A stretch of 64,000 bases of DNA from an uncultured Myxococcales bacterium (GCA_937980205.1 CALJKW010000042.1:124001-188000); one strand, 5' to 3'. Counted from the stretch's first letter, positions 34,839 through 43,305 are shown. A program made the numbers and translations. The notes: a model not told the origin generated them from the sequence alone.

Positions 34839-35657
34839 ATCCGGTACTCGAGCATCACGCTGGCGTGCTGCGCGCTCTGTGCGTGCGCGACGTCTTCGGC
34901 TTCTCAAGCTGAGCTCGTCGAGCTCAAGGCCGCGGTGCGCGCGCTGCGCGAGGAGAACGCGCGGCTCGAAGCGAAGCTGCAGAAGAACGAGCAGCAGAAG
35001 GCGATGGCCGCCGTCGGAGCGTGCGCCGCGCCCGCAGCGCCGGCACCGGCGCCGGTGGTGACGGCGGCGCCGGAGCCGAAGGCGTCGGCCGAGATTCCGA
35101 CGCTCACGGTGGTGAAGCTCAAGCCGAAGAAGGAAGCGGCGCCGAAGCTGCGCACCGAGGTCGAGGTGCGCGAGCCGTCGGCGTCCGAGGTGCTGGAGCC
35201 GTCTCCCGAGGTGCTCGCGGCGATGAAGAAGATCGCGGCGGAGCAGCGGGGCGAGCCGTCGGAGCCGGAAGAGGTCGACCCGGCGACCGGCGATCAGATC
35301 TTCGAGAAGGGCCTCGAGGCGCTGAAGACGGGCAACGTGAGCGGCGGCGTCGAGCAGCTGCAGAAGTTCGCGGTGGCCGCTCCTCAGCATGCGAAGGCCG
35401 ACAACGCGCTGTACTTCAGCGGCGTCGGGCTGATGGGCCTGAACAGCTACGAAGACGCGGCGCGCACGTTCGAAGAGGTGGTGACGCGCTACCCCGCGGG
35501 CGATGCGGTGCAGGACTCGCTGCTCAAGCTCGCCGAGTGCCGCATCAAGCTCAACAAGCCCGAGCAGGCGCGGGCCGTGTACCAGAAGATCGTCTCCCGC
35601 TTTCCCGGAACTGCGGCGGCCACGCAGGCCCAGGGCCGTCTGACCCAATTGAGGTGA
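34839..35657 (+). CDS. CpoB/YbgF-like TPR lipoprotein (no canonical start codon)
   Basis: About 272 residues if read from ATC 34839. The start I-R-Y-S-S-I-T-L-A-C-C-A-L-C-A-C is a good lipoprotein signal with lipobox L-C-A-C. A coiled coil follows (L-K-A-A-V-R-A-L-R-E-E-N-A-R-L-E), then a Pro/Ala linker and three TPR repeats at the C-terminus, the layout of YbgF/CpoB proteins of the Tol-Pal system. No ATG, GTG or TTG lies in frame between the preceding stop and the signal. GTC 34836 and ATA 34824 are other options. The promoter spacing points to ATC. The LysM gene starts 4 nt after the stop. Confidence 0.75.
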   Translation: MRYSSITLACCALCACATSSASQAELVELKAAVRALREENARLEAKLQKNEQQKAMAAVGACAAPAAPAPAPVVTAAPEPKASAEIPTLTVVKLKPKKEAAPKLRTEVEVREPSASEVLEPSPEVLAAMKKIAAEQRGEPSEPEEVDPATGDQIFEKGLEALKTGNVSGGVEQLQKFAVAAPQHAKADNALYFSGVGLMGLNSYEDAARTFEEVVTRYPAGDAVQDSLLKLAECRIKLNKPEQARAVYQKIVSRFPGTAAATQAQGRLTQLR

Positions 35658-35661
35658 AACC

Positions 35662-36849
35662 ATGCGTTACGTGATCGTCGGTCTGTTGGTGTCGGGTCTC
35701 GCGTTCGGGCAAGCGCCGACGGATCGCGCGAAGTCGGCGGGCGGGCAGCGCAAGCCCGTGACGATCCCCGCGGAGGACTACAGCGCCGAGGGAGACGAGG
35801 ACGACAGCGGCGGCGGCCCGCCCGAGGGCTCGATGACGGTGCAGCCGGGCCAGCCCGAGAAGGCGGGACCGGGCACGCAGCACACGGTCGAGAAGGGCGA
35901 CACGCTGTGGGATCTGTCGCAGAAGTACCTGGGCAGCCCGTGGTACTGGCCGAAGGTCTGGTCGTACAACCCCGAGATCGCGAACCCGCACTGGATCTAC
36001 CCGGGCAACGTGGTGCGCTTTTTCGGCAGCGGGGAAGAGACTCCGACGCAGGTCGAGCTGGGCAGCGCGCCGGACGTGAGCCCCGGTGAGCGGCTCGACG
36101 AAGACGCGGTGCAGGTCGGCGGCAAGATGGCGTACGAGCCGAAAGGGACGCTCCTGTACCGCGTCGCGGGCTTCGCGACGCCGAAGGAGATCGAGGAGGC
36201 CGGCGCCATCGCGGGTTCCTTCCACAACTCCGACTACCTCTCGACGTTCAACACGGCGTACCTGCAGCTCAAGAACAAAGGCACGGCGAAGATCGGAGAC
36301 CGCTACGTCATCTTCAAGCCGGCCGAGCGCGTCGATCACCCGGCGACCGGCAACACGGTCGGCTACCTCACGCAGCTGACGGGCATCGCGCGGGTGGTGC
36401 GAACCGATGGGCCGCTCGTGACGGTGCAGATCACGGACACGTTCGACATCATCGAGCGCGGAGATCTGGTCGCCCCGTACAGTGAGGCGCTGCTCAAGCG
36501 CGTGGCGGTGAAGCTCAACGACAAGAAGCTCGACGGCACGCTGGTCGCGCAGCTCGGCTTCGGCACGCACCAGACGGTGATCATCGACCGGGGCAGCGAC
36601 CAGGGCGTGCAGCCGGGCAACGTGTTCACCGTGCTGCGCCAGCAGGACGGCATCCAGTTCCAGGTGGCGAATGATCCCGCGTTCCGCGACGAGTCGTACC
36701 CGGTCGAAGAGGTCGGTCACTGCATCGCGTGGGAAGTGAAGTCGGGCGCGACGAGCTGCCTCGTGGTGAACGCGGAGCGCGAGCTCGCGGTCGGCGACTG
36801 GGTGCAGATGCGGCCGGCTGGCGGCGGGTCTCCGACGGCGTCGCGCTGA
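35662..36849 (+). CDS. Secreted LysM-domain protein
   Basis: A 395-residue protein with a signal peptide (cleavage near A-F-G-Q, residue 17). A Gly/Asp/Pro-rich linker precedes a LysM domain (about 72-118; H-T-V-E-K-G-D-T-L-W-D-L-S) that should bind peptidoglycan. The remaining 270 residues are beta-rich and Lys-poor, ending in a Cys-containing domain. It starts 4 nt after the TPR lipoprotein gene and is probably co-transcribed with it, which suggests a shared cell-wall role. Confidence 0.85.
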   Translation: MRYVIVGLLVSGLAFGQAPTDRAKSAGGQRKPVTIPAEDYSAEGDEDDSGGGPPEGSMTVQPGQPEKAGPGTQHTVEKGDTLWDLSQKYLGSPWYWPKVWSYNPEIANPHWIYPGNVVRFFGSGEETPTQVELGSAPDVSPGERLDEDAVQVGGKMAYEPKGTLLYRVAGFATPKEIEEAGAIAGSFHNSDYLSTFNTAYLQLKNKGTAKIGDRYVIFKPAERVDHPATGNTVGYLTQLTGIARVVRTDGPLVTVQITDTFDIIERGDLVAPYSEALLKRVAVKLNDKKLDGTLVAQLGFGTHQTVIIDRGSDQGVQPGNVFTVLRQQDGIQFQVANDPAFRDESYPVEEVGHCIAWEVKSGATSCLVVNAERELAVGDWVQMRPAGGGSPTASR

Positions 36850-36907
36850 CTCACTCCTGGGCGCTCGCCTCACGGGACGGCACGGCGTCTCTGCTTCGCC
36901 TTCGGGT

Positions 36908-36923
36908 GAAGCCCTTCGGCTTC
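36908..36923. terminator. Short hairpin between LysM and kinase genes
   Basis: GAAGCC (36908-36913), loop CTTC and GGCTTC (36918-36923) form a 6-bp stem in the 167-nt gap. No U-run follows, so a role as terminator is tentative. Confidence 0.3.
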
Positions 36924-37016
36924 GCGGCGAGCGCTGACGGAGCGGAGCTTTCACCACAGCGTAGTCAGTTTCCTCCGGCGACGACCTCGCAGTCGGGCGT
37001 TACACTGCTTTCTCCC

Positions 37017-39137
37017 GTGGCGACTCTGGAGCTGCTGAACAAGATCGCCGAAGGATCTGCCGCCGAGGCATTTCTCGCGCGCACGGAGAAAGAGACCGTG
37101 CTCGTCGAGCTCTCGCGGCCGGGCCTCTCGGACGACATGGAGCTCTACGGGCGCTTTCTCGACGAGACGCGCGAGCGGCAGAAGCTCAAGCACCCGCACC
37201 TCGTCGAGCTGAAAGAGGCGGGCTGCCGCAAAGACGGCCGCCTGTTCGCGGTGACCGAGTCGCTGTCGGGGCTGCACCTCGGCTCGCTGGGCGTGATCGC
37301 ACCGGAGCAGACGGTCGAGTTCCTGATCCCGCTCTGCGAGGCGCTCTCGTACCTGCACGCGCGCGGCGTGGTGCACGGCTACTTGAGGCCGTCGCACGTG
37401 TTTCTCTCGGGCTCGCTCGAGGCGCCGGTGCCGAAGCTGCTCGACATGGGGCTCTTGCTGTTCCGGTCGACGAAGTCGCTGAAGACGCCGACGAAGCTCG
37501 TGCTGGTGCCGGCCGAGTACCTGTCGCCCGAGCGAATCTGCGGGCAGCGCGCGTCGCCAGGGTCCGACGTCTACGGGCTCGGCGTGCTCGCGTACGAGAT
37601 GCTGACGGGGCGGCCGCCGTTCCGCGGAGCGGACGCAGACGAGACGCGGCGGCTGCACATGACGGCGCCGGCGCCGCAGCTGCCCCAGAACGCGCTGTGG
37701 CTGCAGCCGTGGCTGAACCGGTGCCTGGCGAAGGACGTGAACGCGCGGTTTGCTTCGATCGACGCGGCGCGCGACGGGCTGCTCGAGGCGAACCTTCAGC
37801 GGGTGACGGTGCGCGACACGCAGGGCACGGTCAGCATGCGGGCGCCGTCGGAAGAGCCGCCGGTGGTGCGCGGGAAGCTCGAGTCCGAGGCGAAGCAGCT
37901 GGGGCCGTACGAGCTCAAGCAGCTGCTGGGCGAAGGCGGCATGGGGCAGGTGTGGCTGGCCGAGCACCAGCGGCTGCAGCGCAAGGTGGCGATCAAGCTG
38001 CTCAAGCCCGAGCTGGTGCGCGTCGAGTCGCAGGTGCAGCGCTTCTTCGACGAGGCGCGCGCGGTGAACAAGGTGAACCACCCGCACATCGTCGAGATCA
38101 CCGATTTCGTCGAAGAGCGCGAGATGGGTCGCGTGTGGTGCGTGATGGAGTACCTGAAGGGGTCGACCCTGAAGGTGGTCGCGCGCGAGCAGACGCTCTC
38201 GACCGCGCGGATGGTGAAGATCATTCGCCAGGTGTGTGACGCGCTCGACGCCGCGCACCGCGTCGGCGTGGTTCACCGCGACATCAAGCCGGACAACATC
38301 TTCCTCGTGGACAAGGGCGAGGAAGACTTCGTGAAGGTGCTCGATTTCGGCGTGGCGAAGCTGCGCAAGGAGCGCACCGAAGGGCATACGGACACGGGCG
38401 AGATCGTCGGGACTCCGGCGTACATGAGCCCGGAGCAGGCGCTCGGGCAGGAGGTCGACTCGAGGTCCGATCTCTACTCGCTCGGTACGCTGCTCTACGT
38501 GCTGCTCGCGGGGCGCTTCCCGTTCGACGGGGTGACGGCCGCGCAGGTGGTCGCGAACATCGTGGCGCGGCCGCCGCTGCCGCTGCCGAAGGTGGCGCGC
38601 TCGGGCGAGGTGATCGGCGACGAGCTCGAGGCGATCGTGATGCGGTGCCTCGAGAAGAACCCGGCGCGGCGGTTTCAGAGCATGCGCGCGCTGTCGGAGG
38701 CGCTGCTGCCGTTCGAGGTGACGCAGAAGCTGATGACGGTGTCCGATGACGACCTGATTCACATCGAGGACACCGGAGAGATCGCGGCGGCCGAGCCGGT
38801 CGACGTGCTGCTGGAGGACGACGAGGCGGCGGCGCGGTCGGGGAAGGGGAAGGTGGTGTTCTTCGGCGTCGCGGTCGTGGCGCTGCTCTCGGCGGCGCTG
38901 GCGGGGCGGGTGTTCTTTCCGGACCGCGTCGGTGCGGTGTTGGGCGGAGATGCTGCTCGCGTTGGTGCTGCCCTGGGGTTGCCGCCGAACGTGGTTCCCG
39001 ACGTGGAGCCGGAGGTGCTTGCTGCGCCGGTGGTGAGGGCCCAGGTGGTTGCGGCGAAGGATGCTGCGGGGGCGGCTACGAAGGTTCGGGCGGGGATTGG
39101 GAAGAAGGTGGCTCCGAAGAAGCGCCGTGCCCGGTAG
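37017..39137 (+). CDS. Tandem pseudokinase and active Ser/Thr kinase with C-terminal TM helix
   Basis: A 706-residue protein with two kinase folds. The first (about 5-265) lacks the VAIK Lys (V-L-V-E-L), has H-G-Y-L-R-P in place of HRDxxxxN, and D-M-G in place of DFG, so it is a pseudokinase; its P-A-E-Y-L-S-P-E and E-M-L-T-G segments remain. The second (from about 298) is intact: G-E-G-G-M-G, V-A-I-K, H-R-D-I-K-P-D-N, D-F-G and G-T-P-A-Y-M-S-P-E. A single TM helix lies at about 610-632 with a short external tail. Start GTG 37017 lies 10 nt after TACACT. The pseudokinase may regulate the active kinase. The last 62 bases overlap the antisense four-helix bundle gene. Confidence 0.85.
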   Translation: MATLELLNKIAEGSAAEAFLARTEKETVLVELSRPGLSDDMELYGRFLDETRERQKLKHPHLVELKEAGCRKDGRLFAVTESLSGLHLGSLGVIAPEQTVEFLIPLCEALSYLHARGVVHGYLRPSHVFLSGSLEAPVPKLLDMGLLLFRSTKSLKTPTKLVLVPAEYLSPERICGQRASPGSDVYGLGVLAYEMLTGRPPFRGADADETRRLHMTAPAPQLPQNALWLQPWLNRCLAKDVNARFASIDAARDGLLEANLQRVTVRDTQGTVSMRAPSEEPPVVRGKLESEAKQLGPYELKQLLGEGGMGQVWLAEHQRLQRKVAIKLLKPELVRVESQVQRFFDEARAVNKVNHPHIVEITDFVEEREMGRVWCVMEYLKGSTLKVVAREQTLSTARMVKIIRQVCDALDAAHRVGVVHRDIKPDNIFLVDKGEEDFVKVLDFGVAKLRKERTEGHTDTGEIVGTPAYMSPEQALGQEVDSRSDLYSLGTLLYVLLAGRFPFDGVTAAQVVANIVARPPLPLPKVARSGEVIGDELEAIVMRCLEKNPARRFQSMRALSEALLPFEVTQKLMTVSDDDLIHIEDTGEIAAAEPVDVLLEDDEAAARSGKGKVVFFGVAVVALLSAALAGRVFFPDRVGAVLGGDAARVGAALGLPPNVVPDVEPEVLAAPVVRAQVVAAKDAAGAATKVRAGIGKKVAPKKRRAR

Positions 39138-39543
39138 AAACCGGGTTCGCGTTCGCGTTCGCGTTCGGTCGGATTGAGCGTTCGTCTGCTCGGCGAGCCC
39201 CACCTCTGGGACCAGCGCAGAGTCGGCTGAGCATTTGTGCGACGCGAACGAGTAGCGAGCGTCCCTCGTGATAGTCGCGCGCCTCGATCGCGCCGCGGAT
39301 GCACATCAAGTCGAGTTGTGCGGCTGCTTCGGCCGTGCTGCCGCGCGCGATCTCGTAGTACCGCTGCTTGTCAGGTCTCGACATTTTTCCGGCGCCTTCA
39401 GCGATGTTGCTGACGATGCTGTCCGTCGCTGCTTCGAGCTGTTCGCGGAGGCGGTGCGACACCCGTTCCTTCGATATGCGTTCCGCAAACACCGCGAACC
39501 GTTCCGCGACCTGGTAGACCTGCAGCCGCTCGTGGTCGAACAC
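39076..39543 (-). CDS. Four-helix bundle protein (S23/IVS-type) in an inverted-repeat unit
   Basis: A 155-residue protein of the four-helix bundle family first seen in 23S rRNA intervening sequences. It has H-E-R-L-Q-V-Y-Q at the start, I-V-S-N-I-A-E-G-A-G in the middle, and R-G-S-T-A-E-A-A-A-Q-L-D-L. GTG 39543 is chosen: GAGGGAG precedes it and the fold begins there, although the frame is open to ATG 39624. The last 45 residues (including N-A-N-A-N-A-N) come from hexamer repeats and from antisense of the kinase 3' end, so the natural C-terminus has probably been lost or replaced. Function in this family is mostly unknown. Confidence 0.72.
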   Translation of the reverse strand: MFDHERLQVYQVAERFAVFAERISKERVSHRLREQLEAATDSIVSNIAEGAGKMSRPDKQRYYEIARGSTAEAAAQLDLMCIRGAIEARDYHEGRSLLVRVAQMLSRLCAGPRGGARRADERSIRPNANANANPVSTGHGASSEPPSSQSPPEPS

Positions 39544-39606
39544 GGGCTCCCTCGCGGAAGCTGGCGCCAACGAACCCGAACCCGCGCGCGAACCCGAACC
39601 CGGTTT
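39138..39606. repeat. 20-bp inverted repeat (19/20) enclosing the four-helix bundle gene
   Basis: Left end 39138-39157 begins AAACCGGGTTCGCG. Right end 39587-39606 is its reverse complement with one mismatch. Both ends grade into (GTTCGC/GTTCGG)n hexamers. The enclosed 429 bases are the conserved part of the four-helix bundle gene. The arrangement looks like a small mobilised unit, inserted at the end of the kinase gene. The related sequence after tRNA-Leu (12663) has only one end. Confidence 0.6.
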
Positions 39607-39701
39607 TTCCGATTCCTCTCCCATCCCACGAGACTACCGCCCCCCTCTGACACCCCCCGGCCTTGACTCAACCTCCGACCCTCTGCGAAAGGCCCCGGCC
39701 C

Positions 39702-40757
39702 ATGACGACTTCCATCGAGCAGGCGAGGGGCTCCAACGGCGTCGGTGTGCCGGCGGTCGGCCAGATGTTCCAGGGCGGTGTTCAGGCGGACAAGGTTCAG
39801 TCCACCGTCGACAACTACGAGGCCAAGTTCGAGAAGTCTGGCGACGAGCGCCGCGCTGCCGCCGTCGAGGTCGCGCGCGACTACTACCAGCTCGTCACCG
39901 ACTTCTTCGAGTACGGCTGGGGTCAGTCGTTTCACTTCGCTCCGCTCAAGAAGACCGAGAGCTTCAAGGAGTCGATCAAGCTGCACGAGCAGAAGCTCGC
40001 GCTGCGCCTCGGCCTCAAGCCCGGCATGCGCGTCCTCGACGCCGGCTGCGGCGTCGGCGGCCCCATGCGCGCCATCGCGTCGATCTCCGGCGCGCGCGTC
40101 ACCGGCGTCACCATCTCGCCGTACCAGATTCAGCGCATCCGCACCCTCAACGAGAAGGCCGGCCTCTCGCACCTGTGCGAGGGCGTCGAGGCCGACTTCA
40201 ACAAGCTGCCGTTCTCGCCCGGCACCTTCGACGCCGCCTACGAGATCGAGGCGTGCTGCCACGCCGCCGACCGCCGCGGCCCGTTCGGAGAGATCTTCCG
40301 CACCCTCAAGCCGGGCGCGCTCTTCGCCGGCTACGACTGGGTCATGACCGAGCGGTACATCCCCGGCAACGCCGAGCACGAGCGCGTCAAGCTCGGCGTC
40401 GAGAAGGGCAACGGCCTGCCTCCGATGGTGAAGTCGCAGGAGCTCGACGCGTGCCTCAAGGACGTCGGCTTCGAGATCCTCGAGACCCGCGACATGCGCC
40501 ACGACGGCGATGCCGACATGCCGTGGTACACGCCGCTCGACTCCGGCGTCTCGCTGCAGGGCTTCCGCAACAGCCGCGCCGGCGCCTTCGCCACCCACCA
40601 GCTCGTGCGCATGCTCGAGCGCGCGCGCATCGCTCCGAAGGGCACGTTGCAGATGCACGGCGTGCTGCGGCTCGCCCAGCAGTCGCTCGTCGAGGCGGGG
40701 AAGATGGACATCTTCACCCCCATGTACTTCTGGGTCGCGCGCAAGCCCGCGAAGTAG
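39702..40757 (+). CDS. Sterol C24-methyltransferase (ERG6/SMT) homologue
   Basis: A 351-residue SAM-dependent methyltransferase with the markers of sterol 24-C-methyltransferases: region I F-E-Y-G-W-G-Q-S-F-H-F (69-79), region II L-D-A-G-C-G-V-G-G-P (112-121, SAM), region III Y-E-I-E-A-C-C-H-A (180-188), then D-M-P-W-Y-T-P-L and the C-terminal F-T-P-M-Y-F-W-V-A-R-K-P. These line up in order with yeast Erg6, including the unusual EYGWG block that distinguishes SMTs from ubiquinone or cyclopropane methyltransferases. ATG 39702 is chosen; a TTG at 39663 is possible but adds Pro-rich residues. No other sterol gene is in the window. A tocopherol-type or other C-methyltransferase is the alternative. 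Confidence 0.8.
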   Translation: MTTSIEQARGSNGVGVPAVGQMFQGGVQADKVQSTVDNYEAKFEKSGDERRAAAVEVARDYYQLVTDFFEYGWGQSFHFAPLKKTESFKESIKLHEQKLALRLGLKPGMRVLDAGCGVGGPMRAIASISGARVTGVTISPYQIQRIRTLNEKAGLSHLCEGVEADFNKLPFSPGTFDAAYEIEACCHAADRRGPFGEIFRTLKPGALFAGYDWVMTERYIPGNAEHERVKLGVEKGNGLPPMVKSQELDACLKDVGFEILETRDMRHDGDADMPWYTPLDSGVSLQGFRNSRAGAFATHQLVRMLERARIAPKGTLQMHGVLRLAQQSLVEAGKMDIFTPMYFWVARKPAK

Positions 40758-40801
40758 ACCGAGGCCGTAGGTGTCAGACCCGCGCGGTATCTCTTCTCCT
40801 C

Positions 40802-41920
40802 GTGGACGAGGGGAAGAAGCGCGCGGTCGCAGGCCTGTGGGCCGTGCCCGGAATCGGGCCGATGGCGGTCGAGAAGGTCGACCGCCTGCTCGGTCTGGCC
40901 AGCATCACCGACACGCTGATCGGCGAGTGGCTCGATCTCGTCACCGATCTTCCCGCGCAGGCGGTCCGTTGCATTCCGCGCGGCCGCACGCTCGGCGAGC
41001 TCGGCGACGAGCTGCTCGAGCGCGCGGCGCAGCATCACATGAAGATCGCCTGGCACGGCGAGCCCGAGTACCCGGCGCTGCTCGCGGAGACCGCGACGGC
41101 TCCGCCGCTGCTCTTCTACTGGGGGCCGGGCACCGATGCGCCGGCGCGCCGGCGGCTGGCCATGGTCGGCACGCGCAACCCCGACTCGCTGTGCATCGCG
41201 ACGCTCAAGCCCCTCATCGCCGGAGTCGCCGCCCAGGGCATCGGCATCGTCTCCGGTGCGGCCCGCGGCATCGACGCCATGGCTCACCGCGGCGCCGCGG
41301 CGCAGAACGGCGAGACCTGGGCGTTCCTCGGGTCGGCGCTCGACCAGATGGACCCCCGGCAGGCGAGCCTGTGGCACGAGGTGAAGCGCAAAGGCGCCAC
41401 GTTCTGGACCGAGCTGCCGCCCGGCGTGCGGTCGGCGCCGCAGAACTACCCGCGGCGCAACCGGCTCATCACCGGGGCGTCGAACGCCCTCGCGGTGCTG
41501 CGCGCCGACATGGCGTCGGGCACCCGGCATTCGGTCTGGTACGCCCGGCAGCAGGGGAGGCCGATGCTCGCCGTCCCCGGTCCACCCGACGCCGTCATGG
41601 CCGAGCTGTGCAACGCGCTCATCAAGTTCGGCTACGCGAAGATGTTCACCGAGGTCGGCGACGCGATGCGCATGGTCGGGATGACCGGCTATGCCTCGCA
41701 CACGCCGGCGCCGGTGACCGCGAAGGCCGTCGAGCTGACGTCGCTCTCGGCCGACGCGCAGGCGACGTACGCGGCCATCGATCGCGTCGGCGTGTGCTTC
41801 GATGATCTGCTCCCGAAGCTCGAGATGCGATCGACGCAGCTGCTCACCGCGCTGTTCGAGCTGGTGACCTCGGGGCACGTGATCGAGCACACCGGTCGGC
41901 GCTACGAGCGGGTCGCCTAG
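40802..41920 (+). CDS. dprA: DprA/Smf DNA-processing protein
   Basis: A 372-residue protein that loads RecA on incoming single-stranded DNA during transformation. N-terminal helices (about 1-70) are followed by the Rossmann-like DprA core: A-M-V-G-T-R-N-P, V-S-G-A-A-R-G-I-D-A-M-A-H, P-R-R-N-R-L-I and V-P-G. The C-terminal 60 residues form a winged helix. It starts at GTG 40802 in the 44-nt gap after the methyltransferase gene; an alternative frame from 40771 is out of phase. Co-directional with aglRQS, but separated by a promoter. Confidence 0.9.
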   Translation: MDEGKKRAVAGLWAVPGIGPMAVEKVDRLLGLASITDTLIGEWLDLVTDLPAQAVRCIPRGRTLGELGDELLERAAQHHMKIAWHGEPEYPALLAETATAPPLLFYWGPGTDAPARRRLAMVGTRNPDSLCIATLKPLIAGVAAQGIGIVSGAARGIDAMAHRGAAAQNGETWAFLGSALDQMDPRQASLWHEVKRKGATFWTELPPGVRSAPQNYPRRNRLITGASNALAVLRADMASGTRHSVWYARQQGRPMLAVPGPPDAVMAELCNALIKFGYAKMFTEVGDAMRMVGMTGYASHTPAPVTAKAVELTSLSADAQATYAAIDRVGVCFDDLLPKLEMRSTQLLTALFELVTSGHVIEHTGRRYERVA

Positions 41921-41927
41921 AGGTTTG

Positions 41928-41956
41928 TTGACGCGCCACACTGCACCCACTAAAAG
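41928..41956 (+). promoter_or_regulatory. Sigma70-type promoter for aglRQS
   Basis: TTGACG (41928-41933), 17 nt and TAAAAG (41951-41956) precede aglR by 37 nt. This is the best-looking promoter in the window. AGGG before ATG 41994 is the ribosome site. Confidence 0.6.
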
Positions 41957-41993
41957 TTCCCGCTGTCTTTTTGCCGATTTCGAAAGGGAAAGA

Positions 41994-42725
41994 ATGGTGC
42001 ACCACATCCTCCTCGACGTGGTGTTGAGCGCAGAACCAGCCCACCAAGGAGGCGGCGGCTTCGTCGAAGGGATCGTGGCCTTCTTCAAGGAGGGCGGTCC
42101 CTTCATGTTCGTGAACATCTTCTGGTTGGCGTGCGCCATCGCCGTGATCATCGAGCGCATCGTGACCTTGATGTTCCGCTACAACCTCAACGCGCCTCCG
42201 TTCATGGAGCAGATCACCAAGCTGGTGCTGACCGGCAACCCTGATCGCGCGGTGAAGCTCTGTGGTGCGGCTCCGAACGCGCCGCTCGCGAAGGTCATCC
42301 GGGCAGGTCTCACCCGCGCGAACCGCGGCGAGCTCGAGGTCGCGAAGGCCGTCGAAGAGTCGGTGCTCGAGAACACGCCGCACATCGCGGCGCGCATTCC
42401 GTGGCTCTGGTCGCTCGCCAACATCGCGACGCTGATGGGCCTCATCGGCACCATCGTCGGCCTCATCGGAACGTTCAAGTCACTCGGCAACGTCCCCGCG
42501 GATCAGAAGCAGGCGCTGCTCTCGAAGGGCATCTCGGAAGCAATGAACAACACGGCCTTCGGTCTGGGCATCGCCGTGACGTGCATCATCTTCCACCTGT
42601 TCCTCACCGCCTACGCCAAGCGCATGATCGAGACCGTCGAGCTCAACGCGATGAAGCTCGAGAACCTGCTGTCGCGCCGCCAGGCCGGCGAGACGTCGGC
42701 GATGGACTACGAGAAGGCGTCGTAA
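41994..42725 (+). CDS. aglR: AglR, TolQ/ExbB/MotA-like motor subunit
   Basis: A 243-residue inner-membrane protein of the TolQ/ExbB family with three transmembrane helices (about 37-61, 140-163 and 185-206), the last two flanked by the conserved G-L-I-G-T-I-V-G-L-I-G-T-F and A-F-G-L-G-I-A segments that line the proton channel. One TolQ-like gene followed by two TolR-like genes is the aglR-aglQ-aglS arrangement of the M. xanthus gliding motor. Start ATG 41994 with an AGGG Shine-Dalgarno. It would move the Glt complex using proton-motive force. Confidence 0.83.
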   Translation: MVHHILLDVVLSAEPAHQGGGGFVEGIVAFFKEGGPFMFVNIFWLACAIAVIIERIVTLMFRYNLNAPPFMEQITKLVLTGNPDRAVKLCGAAPNAPLAKVIRAGLTRANRGELEVAKAVEESVLENTPHIAARIPWLWSLANIATLMGLIGTIVGLIGTFKSLGNVPADQKQALLSKGISEAMNNTAFGLGIAVTCIIFHLFLTAYAKRMIETVELNAMKLENLLSRRQAGETSAMDYEKAS

Positions 42726-42765
42726 GGAACTTTCCTCGCTGACGGTTGTCGGCAACCTCTGACGA

Positions 42766-43305
42766 ATGGCGTTCTACTTCTCCAAACGGAAGATCCGGCC
42801 CAAAGAGGAAGAGGAGACGGGCGAGCTCAACATCGTCCCGTACCTCGACATCCTCATGAACCTGATCATCTTCATGCTCCTGTCGATGACGGGGCTGGCG
42901 ACGTTTGGAATTCTGAACGTGAACGCGCCGAACTACGGCGCTGGCGGGCCGTCGAGCGACAGCCCGCAGAAGCCGCCGCTCTTGCTCACCGTCGCCATCT
43001 CGAAGCGGGGCTACTACATCGCCGCGACCGGCGGAGTGCTGGGCGCGCAGGAAGCGGCGCCGGGGACTCCGATGGGTGAGGGGGCTCCGACGATTCCGAA
43101 GCTGCCCGACGGCACGCCCGACTACGCGGCGCTGACGAACAAGATGAAGGAGATCAAGGCCTCCTTCCCCGACGAGTCGAAGATCATCATCGCGGCTGAG
43201 CCCGACGTTCAGTACGAGTGGCTCGTGTCGACGATGGACGCGGTCCGTGAGACGCCGAACGACCGCAAGCTGCTCTTCCCCGACGTGACGCTGGGGTCGT
43301 TCTAG
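42766..43305 (+). CDS. aglQ: AglQ, TolR/ExbD-like stator subunit
   Basis: A 179-residue protein with one N-terminal transmembrane helix (about 24-50) and a periplasmic domain. Asp28, in P-Y-L-D-I-L, sits at the channel position, the same residue number as the essential Asp28 of M. xanthus AglQ. The cytosolic tail is Lys/Glu-rich (K-R-K-I-R-P-K-E-E-E). It starts 40 nt after aglR; no clear Shine-Dalgarno is visible. The next gene starts directly after its stop. Confidence 0.83.
   Translation: MAFYFSKRKIRPKEEEETGELNIVPYLDILMNLIIFMLLSMTGLATFGILNVNAPNYGAGGPSSDSPQKPPLLLTVAISKRGYYIAATGGVLGAQEAAPGTPMGEGAPTIPKLPDGTPDYAALTNKMKEIKASFPDESKIIIAAEPDVQYEWLVSTMDAVRETPNDRKLLFPDVTLGSF

Noticed and set aside
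39702..40757. Annotation as a generic class I SAM methyltransferase
   Set aside because: Region I (FEYGWGQSFHF), region III and the C-terminal blocks are specific to the sterol methyltransferase family.
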